From Rhea pennata (Eukaryota > Chordata > Aves > Rheiformes > Rheidae): a stretch of 64,000 bases of DNA. Positions 16,411 through 29,606 of this stretch are shown here, one piece after another. Within the stretch, counting starts at the first letter, position 1; each line of letters starts with the position of its first letter. The stretch lies in contig NC_084670.1 of NCBI RefSeq assembly GCF_028389875.1, positions 38,095,333-38,159,332 of the forward strand, given 5' to 3'. The notes under the pieces were generated by a model. That model ran no database searches, had not been told where the DNA came from, and saw only the letters and a list, made by a program, of their open reading frames with translations. The position numbers and the translations under genes were made by a program.

Positions 16411-17663
16411 CCATAAACATTCTATCGCGTCACATTCTATGCCGTCACAAATATTCTATCGCGTCACATTCTATCGCGTCACAAACATTGTATCGCGTCA
16501 AGTTCTATGCCATCACAAACACACTTTCGCGTCACATTCTATCACGTCTCATTCTATCGCATCACAAACATTCTATCACGTCACAAACATTCTATCACGT
16601 CACATTCTATCGCGTCACATTCTATTGCGTTACATTCTATTGTGTCAAATTCTATCGAATCACAAACATTCTGTTGCGTCACAATCTATGCCATCACAAA
16701 CATTCTATCGCGTCACATTCTATGGTGTCACAAACATTCTATCACATCACATTCTATCGCGTCACAAACATTCTATTGCGTCACATTCTATCGCGTCACA
16801 AACATTCTATCGCCTCACATTCTATCGCGTCACATTCTATCGCATCACAAACATTCTATTCGGTCACATTCTATCGCATCACGTTCTATTGCGTTACATT
16901 CTATTGTGTCACATTCTATCGCATCACAAACATCTATTGCGTCACAATCTATGCCATCACAAAGATTATATCGCGTCACATTCTATGGTGTCACAAAAAT
17001 TCTATTACGTCACATTCTATCGCATCACATTCTATCGCATCACAAACATTCTATCGCATCACATTCTATCGCGTCACATTCTATCGCATCACAAACATTC
17101 TATTCGGTCACATTCTATCGCGTCACATTCTATTGCGTTACATTCTATTGTGTCAAATTCTATCGCATCACAAACATTCTATTGCGTCACAATCTATGCC
17201 ATCACAAACATTCTATCGCGTTACATTCTGTCGCGTCACAAACATTCCATCGCGTCACATTCTATCGCATCACATTCTATTGCGTTACATTCTATTGTGT
17301 CAAATTCTATCGCATCACAAACATTCTATTGCGTCACAATCTATGCCATCACAAACATTCTATCGCGTCACATTCTATGGCGTCACAAACATTCTATCAC
17401 GTCACATTCTATCGCGTCACAAACATTCTATGGCGTCACATTCTATCGCGTCACAAACATTCTATCGCCTAAAATTCTATCGCGTCACATTCTATCGCAT
17501 CACAAACATTCTATCGCATCACATTCTATCGCGTCACATTCTATCGCATCACAAACATTCTATTCGGTCACATTCTATCGCGTCACATTCTATTGCGTTA
17601 CATTCTATTGTGTCAAATTCTATCGCATCACAAACATTCTATTGCGTCACAATCTATGCCATC

Positions 17664-19877
17664 ACAAACATTCTATCGCGTCACATTCTATGGCGTCACA
17701 AACATTCTATCACGTCACATTCTATCGCGTCACAAACATTCTATGGCGTCACATTCTATCGCGTCACAAACATTCTATCGCCTCACATTCTATCGCGTCA
17801 CATTCTATCGCATCACAAACATTCTATCGCATCACATTCTATCGCGTCACATTCTATCGCATCACAAACATTCTATTCGGTCACATTCTATCGCGTCACA
17901 TTCTATTGCGTTACATTCTATTGTGTCAAATTCTATCGCATCACAAACATTCTATTGCGTCACAATCTATGCCATCACAAACATTCTATCGCGTTACATT
18001 CTGTCGCGTCACAAACATTCCATCGCGTCACATTCTATCGCATCACATTCTATTGCGTTACATTCTATTGTGTCAAATTCTATCGCATCACAAACATTCT
18101 ATTGCGTGACAATCTATGCCATCACAAACATTCTATCGCGTCACATTCTATGGCGTCACAAACATTCTATCACGTCACATTCTATCGCATCACAAACATT
18201 CTATGGCGTCACATTCTATCGCGTCACAAACATTCTATCGCCTCACATTCTATCGCGTCACATTCTATCGCATCACAAACATTCTATTCGGTCACATTCT
18301 ATCGCATCACGTTCTATTGCATTACATTCTATTGTGTCACATTCTATCGCATCACAAACATCTATTGCGTCACAATCTATGCCATCACAAAGATTATATC
18401 GCGTCACATTCTATGGTGTCACAAACATTCTATTACGTCACATTCTATCGCATCACATTCTATCGCATCACAAACATTCTATCGCATCACATTCTATCGT
18501 GTCACATTCTATTGCGTTACATTGTATCGTGTCACATTCTATCGTATCACAAACATTCTATCACGACGCAATCTATGCATCACAAACATTCTATCGCGTC
18601 ACATTCAATGGCGTCACATTCTATCACGTCACAAACATTCTATCACGTCACATTCTAAAACGTCAAAAACATTCTATCGCGTCACATTATCTGGCGTCAC
18701 ATTCTATCACATCACAAGCATTGTATTGCGCCACATTCTATCGCGTCACGTGCCTACACTTGAATGTGACGTGATATTCACGTGCCTATCGTGACGCACA
18801 TTCTCGTCACATTCCACTGCGTGACATTCTATCTCGACACATTCTATAGCGTCACATTCTATCACATCATAATCTGTCGCATCACAGATATTCTATCCTG
18901 TCACATTCTATCCGTCACATTCTGTGACGTCACAAACGTTCTATCGCATCACATTCTATGCCGTCACAAACATTCTATCGCGTCACAAAAAATTCTATCG
19001 CGTCACATTCTCTCGCATCGCATTCTATCGCGTCACAAACATTCTGTCACGTGACATTCTATCACGTCACAAACATTCTATCGTGTCACAGGCGTTCTAA
19101 ATTGTCAGAAATATTCTGTCGCATCACAAACATTCTATAACGCCACATTCTATCGCATTACATTCAGTTGCGTCACAAACATTCAATCGCGTAACATTCT
19201 ATGTCACATTCTATCGCGTCACAAACATTCAGTCACATCACAAACATTCTATCGCATCAATAAATATTCTATCGCGTCACATTCTATGCCGTCACAAACA
19301 TTCTATTACGTCACATTCTATCTCGACACATTCTATCGCGTCACAAACATTCTATCACGTGAAAAACATTCTATCGCGTCACATTCTGTCGCCTCACTTT
19401 CTGTCACATCACAGGCATTCTATCGCCTCACAAACATTCTATCGCGTGACAATCTATGCATCACAAATATTCTGTCACGTCAAATTCTATGGCCTCACAT
19501 TCCATCGCGTCACAAACATTCTATCGCGTCACATTCTATCGCATCACATTCTATTACGTGACATTCTACCTGGTCACATTCTATGGCGTCATATTCTATC
19601 GCGTCACAAACATTCTATAGCGTCACATTCTATCTCATTACAAACATTCTATCGCGTCACAAACATTCCATCACGTCAATAAATATTCGATTGCGTCACA
19701 TTCTATCGCGTCACATTCTATTGCGTCACAAACATTCTATCACGTCACATTCTCACACGTCAAAAACATTTTATCGCGTCACATTCTCTGGCGTCATATT
19801 CTATCGCATCACAAGCATTGTATTGAGTCACATTCTATCGCGTAAAAACCATTCTATCGTGTCACAATATATGCATG
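17664..19877 (+). repeat. 2,214-bp higher-order satellite unit, copy 1
   Basis: A block of satellite monomers recurs with a constant offset of 2,214 bp. Diagnostic irregular spots (TCACGTGCCTA, a TCCGTCAC monomer, a GTGACGTCAC monomer, CAGGCGTTC) appear at the same relative positions in the next copy. The start is approximate because neighbouring monomers are similar and sub-blocks near 16.9-17.7 kb resemble the start of the unit. Confidence 0.9.
18740..18800. repeat. Irregular junction with a single inverted monomer (copy 1)
   Basis: At 18,762-18,775 the sequence GAATGTGACGTGAT is the reverse complement of a normal monomer (ATCACGTCACATTC), inside an array otherwise in one orientation. It is bracketed by two direct copies of TCACGTGCCTA, each with a CACGTG core. 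The same arrangement lies 2,214 bp downstream. Confidence 0.8.
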
Positions 19878-22091
19878 ACAAACATTCTATCGCGTCACAT
19901 TCTATGGCGTCACAAACATTCTATCACGTCACATTCTATCGCGTCACAAACATTCTATGGCGTCACATTCTATCGCGTCACAAACATTCTATCGCCTCAC
20001 ATTCTATCGCGTCACATTCTATCGCATCACAAACATTCTATCGCATCACATTCTATCGCGTCACATTCTATCGCATCACAAACATTCTATTCGGTCACAT
20101 TCTATCGCGTCACATTCTATTGCGTTACATTCTATTGTGTCAAATTCTATCGCATCACAAACATTCTATTGCGTCACAATCTATGCCATCACAAACATTC
20201 TATCGCGTTACATTCTGTCGCGTCACAAACATTCCATCGCGTCACATTCTATCGCATCACATTCTATTGCGTTACATTCTATTGTGTCAAATTCTATCGC
20301 ATCACAAACATTCTATTGCGTGACAATCTATGCCATCACAAACATTCTATCACGTCACATTCTATGGCGTCACAAACATTCTATCACGTCACATTCTATC
20401 GCGTCACAAACATTCTATGGCGTCACATTCTATCGCGTCACAAACATTCTATCGCCTCACATTCTATCGCGTCACATTCTATCGCATCACAAACATTCTA
20501 TTCGGTCACATTCTATCGCATCACGTTCTATTGCATTACATTCTATTGTGTCACATTCTATCGCATCACAAACATCTATTGCGTCACAATCTATGCCATC
20601 ACAAAGATTATATCGCGTCACATTCTATGGTGTCACAAACATTCTATTACGTCACATTCTATCGCATCACATTCTATCGCATCACAAACATTCTATCGCA
20701 TCACATTCTATCGTGTCACATTCTATTGCGTTACATTGTATCGTGTCACATTCTATCGTATCACAAACATTCTATCACGACGCAATCTATGCATCACAAA
20801 CATTCTATCGCGTCACATTCAATGGCGTCACATTCTATCACGTCACAAACATTCTATCACGTCACATTCTAAAACGTCAAAAACATTCTATCGCGTCACA
20901 TTATCTGGCGTCACATTCTATCACATCACAAGCATTGTATTGCGCCACATTCTATCGCGTCACGTGCCTACACTTGAATGTGACGTGATATTCACGTGCC
21001 TATCGTGACGCACATTCTCGTCACATTCCACTGCGTGACATTCTATCTCGACACATTCTATAGCGTCACATTCTATCACATCATAATCTGTCGCATCACA
21101 GATATTCTATCCTGTCACATTCTATCCGTCACATTCTGTGACGTCACAAACGTTCTATCGCATCACATTCTATGCCGTCACAAACATTCTATCGCGTCAC
21201 AAAAAATTCTATCGCGTCACATTCTCTCGCATCGCATTCTATCGCGTCACAAACATTCTGTCACGTGACATTCTATCACGTCACAAACATTCTATCGTGT
21301 CACAGGCGTTCTAAATTGTCAGAAATATTCTGTCGCATCACAAACATTCTATAACGCCACATTCTATCGCATTACATTCAGTTGCGTCACAAACATTCAA
21401 TCGCGTAACATTCTATGTCACATTCTATCGCGTCACAAACATTCAGTCACATCACAAACATTCTATCGCATCAATAAATATTCTATCGCGTCACATTCTA
21501 TGCCGTCACAAACATTCTATTACGTCACATTCTATCTCGACACATTCTATCGCGTCACAAACATTCTATCACGTGAAAAACATTCTATCGCGTCACATTC
21601 TGTCGCCTCACTTTCTGTCACATCACAGGCATTCTATCGCCTCACAAACATTCTATCGCGTGACAATCTATGCATCACAAATATTCTGTAACGTCAAATT
21701 CTATGGCCTCACATTCCATCGCGTCACAAACATTCTATCGCGTCACATTCTATCGCGTCACATTCTATTACGTGACATTCTACCTGGTCACATTCTATGG
21801 CGTCATATTCTATCGCGTCACAAACATTCTATAGCGTCACATTCTATCTCATTACAAACATTCTATCGCGTCACAAACATTCCATCACGTCAATAAATAT
21901 TCGATTGCGTCACATTCTATCGCGTCACATTCTATTGCGTCACAAACATTCTATCACGTCACATTCTCACACGTCAAAAACATTTTATCGCGTCACATTC
22001 TCTGGCGTCATATTCTATCGCATCACAAGCATTGTATTGAGTCACATTCTATCGCGTAAAAACCATTCTATCGTGTCACAATATATGCATG
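19878..22091 (+). repeat. 2,214-bp higher-order satellite unit, copy 2
   Basis: Matches copy 1 base for base over long stretches. Translations of several windows, for example 19,583-20,323 against 21,797-22,537, are identical between successive units. Only scattered single-base differences are visible, such as GTCACG against GTAACG near 21,690. This level of identity implies recent amplification or homogenisation. Confidence 0.92.
20954..21014. repeat. Irregular junction with a single inverted monomer (copy 2)
   Basis: Copy of the 18,740-18,800 structure. The inverted monomer is at 20,976-20,989, again between two TCACGTGCCTA repeats. Its presence in both units shows the inversion preceded amplification of the 2,214-bp unit. 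Confidence 0.8.
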
Positions 22092-22634
22092 ACAAACATT
22101 CTATCGCGTCACATTCTATGGCGTCACAAACATTCTATCACGTCACATTCTATCGCGTCACAAACATTCTATGGCGTCACATTCTATCGCGTCACAAACA
22201 TTCTATCGCCTCACATTCTATCGCGTCACATTCTATCGCATCACAAACATTCTATCGCATCACATTCTATCGCGTCACATTCTATCGCATCACAAACATT
22301 CTATTCGGTCACATTCTATCGCGTCACATTCTATTGCGTTACATTCTATTGTGTCAAATTCTATCGCATCACAAACATTCTATTGCGTCACAATCTATGC
22401 CATCACAAACATTCTATCGCGTTACATTCTGTCGCGTCACAAACATTCCATCGCGTCACATTCTATCGCATCACATTCTATTGCGTTACATTCTATTGTG
22501 TCAAATTCTATCGCATCACAAACATTCTATTGCGTGACAATCTATGCCATCACAAACATTCTATCACGTCACATTCTATGGCGTCACAAACATTCTATCA
22601 CGTCACATTCTATCGCGTCACAAACATTCTATAG
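22092..22634 (+). repeat. Partial third copy of the 2,214-bp unit
   Basis: Follows copy 2 in phase to about 22,634, then jumps forward about 640 bp within the unit. The sequence after 22,630 matches the part of copy 2 that begins near 21,058. It runs to about 22,970, skips again, and resumes with the segment seen near 21,950-22,088. This is an internally deleted copy, as expected from unequal exchange within the array. Confidence 0.8.
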
Positions 22635-24599
22635 CGTCACATTCTATCACATCATAATCTGTCGCATCACAGATATTCTATCCTGTCACATTCTATCCGT
22701 CACATTCTGTGACGTCACAAACGTTCTATCGCATCACATTCTATGCCGTCACAAACATCCTATCGCGTCACAAAAAATTCTATCGCATCACATTCTCTCG
22801 CATCGCATTCTATCGCGTCACAAACATTCTGTCACGTGACATTCTATCACGTCACAAACATTCTATCGTGTCACAGGCGTTCTAAATTGTCAGAAATATT
22901 CTGTCGCATCACAAACATTCTATAACGCCACATTCTATCGCATTACATTCAGTTGCGTCACAAACATTCAATCGCGTCAATAAATATTCTATCGCGTCAC
23001 ATTCTATGCCGTCACAAACATTCTATCACGTCACATTCTCACACGTCAAAAACATTTTATCGCGTCACATTCTCTGGCGTCATATTCTATCGCATCACAA
23101 GCATTGTATTGAGTCACATTCTATCGCGTAAAAACCATTCTATCGTGTCACAATATATGCATCACAAACATTCTATCGCGTCACATTCTATCGTGTCACA
23201 AACATTCTATCGCGTCACAAACATTCTATCACGTCACATTCTAACATGTCAAAAACATTCTATCGCGTCACATTCTCTGGCGTCACATTCTATCGCATCA
23301 CAAGCATTGTATTGAGTCACATTCTATCGCGTAAAAACCATCGCGTCACAATCTCTGCATCACAAACATTCTATCGCGTCACATTCTATGCTGTCACAAA
23401 CACTCTATCGCATCACATTGTATGCCATCACAAGCATTCTATCGCGTCACATTCTATCGCGTCACAAACATTCTATGGCGTCACATTCTATGCCGTCACA
23501 AATATTCTATCGCATCACATTCTATCGCATCACATTCTATCGCATCACAAACATTGTATTACGTCACATTCTATCGCATGACATTCTGTTGCGACACTAA
23601 CATTCTATCGCGTTACATTCTATCGCGTCACGTTCTATCGCGTCACGTTCTATCGTGTCACGTTCTATTGCGTTACATTCTATCGCGTCACAAACATTCT
23701 ATTGCGTCACAATCTATGCCATCACAAACATTCTATCGTGTCACATTCTATTGCATTACATTCTATCGTGTCACATTCTATCGCGTCACAAACATTCTAT
23801 CACGTCACAATCTATTTGCTCACAAAAAATTTATCACGTCACATTCTATCGTGTCACATTCTATCGCGTCACAACCATTCTGTCACGTCACAATCTATTG
23901 CCTAACAAACATTTTATTGCGTAACATTCTATCGCATCACGAACATTCTATCCCGTCATATTCTATCCCATCACAAACATTCTATCGCGTCACAAACATT
24001 CTATCACGTCAATAAATATTCTATCGCGTCACATTCTATGGCGTCACATTCTATCGCGTCATAAACATTCTATCGCGTCACATTCTATGCCGTCACAAAT
24101 ATTCTATCACGTAACATTCTATCGCGCCACATTCTATCGCGTCACATTCTATTGTGTTACATTCTATCGTGTCACATTCTATCGCATCACAAACATTCTA
24201 TTGCGTCACAATCTATGCCATCACAAACATTCTATCGCGTCACATTCTATGGCATCACAAACATTCTATCACGTCACATTCTATCGCGTCACAAACATTC
24301 TATGGCGTCACATTCTATGGCGTCACAAACATTCTATCGCCTCACATTCTGTCGCGTCACATTCTATTGCGTTACATTCTATCGTGTCAAATTCTATCGC
24401 GCCACAAACATTCTATCGTGTCACAATCTCTGCATCACAAACATTCTGTCGCGTCACAATCTATTGCCTAACAAACATTTTATCGCGTCACATTCTATCG
24501 CGTCACGAACATTCTATCCCGTCACATTCTATCTCATCACAAACATTCTATCGCGTCACAAACATTCTATCACGTCTATAAATATTCTATCGCATCACA

Positions 24600-27500
24600 T
24601 TCTATGGCGTCAGAAACATTCCATCGGGTCACAATCCATACATCACAAACATTCTATTGTGTCACATTCTTTTGCGTCACATTCTATCTCGTCACAAACA
24701 TTCTATCGCGTCACAAAGATTTTATTGTCTCAAATTCTATTGCATCACATTCTATCGCGTCACATTCTATGCCGTCAGAAAAATTTTAGCGCATCACACT
24801 CTATCGCGTTGAATTTTATAGCGTCAGAAACATTCTATCGCATCACATTCTATTGCATCACAAACATTCTTTCGCGTCACATTTTATTGCGTCAAATTCT
24901 TTCGTGTCACATTCTTTTGCGTCACATTCTATCGCGTCACATTTTATAGCGTCACGAATATTCTGTCACGTCACATTCTATCGCGTCAAAAACATTCTAT
25001 CGCGTCACATTCTGAGAAGTCACTTTCTATCACATCAGAAACATTCTATTGCGTCACAGTCTGTCGCGTAACAAACATTCTATCGCGTCACATTCTATGC
25101 CATCACAAACATTCTATCACTTCACATTCTATCGCCTCACATTCTATGCCGTCAAAAACATTCGATCGCGTCACAATCTATGCATCACAAACATTCTATC
25201 GCGTCACAAAGATTTTATCGTGTCACATTCTATTGCGTCACATTCCATCGCGTCACATTCTATAGCGTCACGAATATTCTGTCACGTCACATTCTATCGC
25301 GTCACAAACATTCTATCGCATCACATTCTATCGCTTACATTCTATCGCGTCACAAACATTCTACCGTGTCTTATTCTATGCCATCACAAATGTTCTATCG
25401 CGTCACATTCTATTGCGTCACATTCTATCCTGGCACAAACATTCTATCGCATCACATTCTATCCTGTCACATTCTGTCGCATCAGAAACATTCTATTGTG
25501 TCACATCCTGTCACGTCACAAAGATTCCATTGCGTCACAATCTATGCATCACAAAAATTCTATGGCGTCACATTCTATCGCGTTACATTCTATCATATCA
25601 CAAACATTGTATCGCTTCACATTCTGTGGCATCACATTCTGTTGCGTCACAAACATTCTATTACGTCACATTCTATCGCGTCACATTCTATCGCGTCACG
25701 AACATTCTATCGCGTCACATTCTGTCGCGTCACAAAAATGCTATCGCGTCTCATTATATGTCGTCACAAACATGCTATCATTTCGCATTCTATCACGTTA
25801 AAAACATTCTATCGCGTCACATTCTGTGGCGTCACTTTCTATCACATCACAAGTATTCTATTGCGTGACATTCTATTTTGTCACAAACATTCTATCACGT
25901 AACAATCTATGCATCACAAACATTCTATCGCATCACATTCTATCGCGTCACATTCTATCGCATCAGAAACATTCTATCGCGTCACATTCTATGCCGTCAC
26001 ATATTATTGTATCCGATACATTCTATTGCTTCACATTCCATCGCGTCACATTCTACCGCGTGACATTCTATCCTGTCACAAATATTCTATAGCGTCACAT
26101 TCTATTGCATCACAAACATTCTATAACGTCACATTCTATCACATCAAAAACATTCTATCGCGTCACATTCTGTGGCGTCACTTTATATCACATCAGGAGG
26201 ATTCTATTGCGTGACATTCTAAAGCGTCACAAATATTTTATCGCTTCACATTATATGGAATCACATTCTGTCGCGTCACAAACATTATATTACGTCACAT
26301 TCTATCGCATCACATTCTACCACATCACAGATATTCTATCCCATCACATTCTATCGTGTCACAAACATTCTATCGCTTCACATTTTATGGCATCACATTA
26401 CGTCGCGTCACAAACATTCTATCACGTCAAAAACACTCTGTCGCGTCACATTCTGTGGCGTCACAAACATTATAACGCGTCACATTCTATCACATCAAAA
26501 GCTCTCTATCACGTGACATTCTGTGGCGTCACTTTCTATCACATCAGAAGCATTCTATTGCGTCACATTTTATTGCGTCACAAACATTCTATCGTATCAC
26601 AATCAATGCATCACAAACATTCTATCGCGTCACATTCTTTCGCGTCACATTCTATCGCATCACAAGCATTCTACTGCCTCACATTCTGTTGCATCACAAA
26701 CATCCTATCGGGTCACATTCTATGTCGTCACAAACATTCTATCGCGTCACATTATTGCGTCACATTCTATCGCGTCACAAACATTCTATTGCGTCACATT
26801 CTATCACGTCAAAAACATTCTATCGCCTCACATTCTGTGGCGTCATTTTCTGTCATATCACAAGCATTCTATTGCGTAACATTCTATCGCGTCAGAAATA
26901 TTCTATAGCGTCACAATCTATGCATCACAAACATTCTACCGCATCACATTCTTTCGAGTCACATTCTATCGCATCACAAACATTATATCGCGTCACAATA
27001 TATCACGTCACATTCTATTGTGTCACAAATATTGTATCGCATCACATTCTATCGCGTCACATTCTATCGCGTCACAAACATTCTATCGCGTCACAATCTA
27101 TGCCATCACAAACATTCTATCGCGTCACATTCTATGCCATCACAAACATTCTATCGCGTCACATTGTATCGCGTCACATTCTATCGCGTAACAAACATTC
27201 TGTCGCGTCACATTCTATGCCATCACAAACATTTTTTCGAGTCACAATCTATGCATCACAAACGTTCTACTGCGTCACAATCTATCGCGTTACATTCTAT
27301 CGCATCACAAGCATTCCATTGCGTGACATTCTACTGCGTCACAAACATTCTATCGCGGCACATTCTGTGACGTCATTTTCTATCAAATCACAAGCATTCT
27401 ATTGCGTGACATTCTATCACGTAACAAACATTCTATCGAGTCACAATCTATGCATCACAAACATTCTCTCGCATCACATTCTTTCGCGTTACATTCTATC

Positions 27501-29606
27501 GCGTCACGAATATTCTATCATGTCACATTCTATGCCGTCACAAACATTCTATCGCGTCACATTCTATCGAGTCACAATCTATGCATCACAAACATTCTAT
27601 CGCATCATATTCTATCGCGTCACACTCTATCGCATCACAGACATTCTATCACGTCATAATCTATAGCGTCACATTGTATTGCAACACAAAGTTTGTATCG
27701 TATCACATTCTATCGCGTCACATTCTATCGCATCACGAACGTTCTATTGCGTCACATTCTATGCCATCATAAACATTCTATTGCGTCACATTCTATCGGG
27801 TCACAAACATTCTATCGCGTCACATTCTATCGCGTCACATTCTATCACGTCAAAACATTATGTCGCGTCACATTCTCTGCTGTCACAAACATTCTATCGC
27901 GTCACACTCTATCGCGTTGCGTTCTACGGCCTCACAAACATTCTACCGCGTCACATTCTATCGTGTCATATTCTATCGCCTCACAAACATTCTATCGCGT
28001 CACATTCTATGCCGTCACAAACATTCTATCGCTTCACATTCTATGCTGTAACAAACATTCTATCGCGTCATATTCTATCGTATCACATTCTATCGCATCA
28101 CAAACATTCTATGGCGTCACATTCTATCTCGTCACAAACATTATTTCACTTTACAAACACTCTATCGCGTCACATTTTATCGCGTCACATTTTATGCCGT
28201 CACAAACGTTCTATCGCATCACAATATATTGCGTCACATTCTATCGCATCACAAACATTCTATCACTTCACATTCTGTTGCGTCACAAGCATTCTATCGC
28301 GTCACAATCTATCGCGTCACAAACATTCTATCGTGTCATATACTATCACGTCACATTCTAGCACATCACAAACATTCTAGTGCGACACATTCTATAGCGT
28401 CGCATTCCATCGCGTCACATTCTAACGCATCACGTTCTATCGCGTCACATTCTATCACGTCAAACATTCTATCACATCAGAAAGATTCTATTGCGTCACG
28501 TTCTATCGTGTCACATTCTATCGCGTCAGAAACATTCTATAGCGTCACCTTCTATCGCTTCACAAACATTGTAGCGTCTCACATTCTATCGCGTCGCATT
28601 CTATCGCGTCACAAACATTCTATCGCTTCACAAACATTCCATCGCGTCACTTTCTATCGCGTCACATCCTATCACATCACAAACATTCATATCACTTCAC
28701 ATTCTATCGTGTCACATTGTATCGCATTACATTCTATTGCATCACAAACATTCTATCGTGTCGCATTCTACTGCGTAATATTCTATCACGTAACCAACAT
28801 CCTATCGCGTCACATCCTATCGCGTCACAAACATTCTATCACTTCATATTCTATTGCATCACATCCTATCGCATCACAAACATTCTATCACTTCATATTC
28901 TATTGCATCACATTCTATCGCGTCACAAACATTCTATCACTTCATATTGTATTGTACCGCATTCTATCGCGTCAGATTCTATCGTATCACATTCTATCAT
29001 GTCATATTCTATCACTTCAAAAACATTTTATAGCGTCACATTCTGTCATGTGATAAACATTCTATCGCGTCACATTCTATCGCGTCACACAAATTCTATC
29101 GTGTCACAGTGTACCGCATCACATTCTATTATGTCACAAATGTTGTATCGCATCACATTCTATCGCGTCACAAACATTCTGTTGTGTAACATTCTATTGC
29201 ATCACAAACATTCTATCGCGTCACAAACATTCTACGCGTCACATTCTATCGCATCACAAACATTCTATTGCGTCACATTCTATCGTGTAACATTCTATAT
29301 CATCACAAACATTCTATCGCGTCACATTCTATCACCTCAAATTCAACATGCTATTGTGTCACATTCTATCGCATTACAAACATTCTATCACATCACATTC
29401 TATTGCGTCACATTCTATCGTGTCACAAACATTCTATCGCTTCACATTGTATCTCGTCACATTCAATCACATCACAAACATTCTATAGTGTCACATTCTA
29501 TCTCATTACAAACATTCTATCAAGTCACATTCTATCGCCTCACATTCTATTGTGTCACAAATATTCTATTGCTTCACATTCTATCGCATCCATTCTGTCA
29601 CGTCAG
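24600..29606 (+). repeat. Divergent edge domain of the satellite
   Basis: Monomers here carry more varied substitutions, and I did not find the GTCAATAAATATTC marker monomer that recurs about thirty times between 725 and 24,575. No multi-kb repeat unit is evident. Array edges usually decay because homogenisation is less effective there, and this stretch fits that pattern. It ends abruptly against non-satellite DNA. Confidence 0.65.

Larger units (their letters stand above)
1..29606 (+). repeat. Large satellite array of interchangeable 15-bp and 19-bp monomers
   Basis: The whole interval is built from ATTCTATCGCGTCAC (15 bp) and the same unit plus AAAC (19 bp), mixed in irregular order with no unique sequence between. 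At about 17 bp on average this is roughly 1,700 monomers. Common variants are TTGCG, TCACG, TCGTG and TCGCA in the TCGCG core, plus CTATGGCG, CTATGCCG, CTATGCATCA and CTGTCGCG forms. The array is already in progress at base 1, so its true length is unknown. It ends in a degraded monomer near 29,606. All three forward frames of the monomer lack stops (ILSRH, FYRVT, HSIAS), which produces long spurious open frames on the + strand only. I do not recognise the family as a named satellite. Confidence 0.97.

Noticed and set aside
408..24015. Long + strand open frames (365 to 768 codons) in the first 24 kb as real proteins
   Set aside because: They consist only of cycling ILSRH, FYRVT and HSIAS pentapeptides produced by a satellite whose monomer lacks stops in all three forward frames. 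They overlap one another in different frames.
1..29606. CRISPR array
   Set aside because: The repeats are contiguous 15/19-bp units with no unique spacers, and the surrounding DNA is vertebrate.
1..29606. Origin of the satellite from the ATTCTATG-type tail of CR1 LINEs
   Set aside because: Some monomers contain ATTCTATG, but the dominant monomer is ATTCTATCGCGTCAC, and no CR1 body adjoins the array. The resemblance of eight bases is too weak.
1..29606. Centromeric satellite with a CENP-B box
   Set aside because: I found no sequence close to the CENP-B box consensus in the monomers. A centromeric role cannot be read from sequence.
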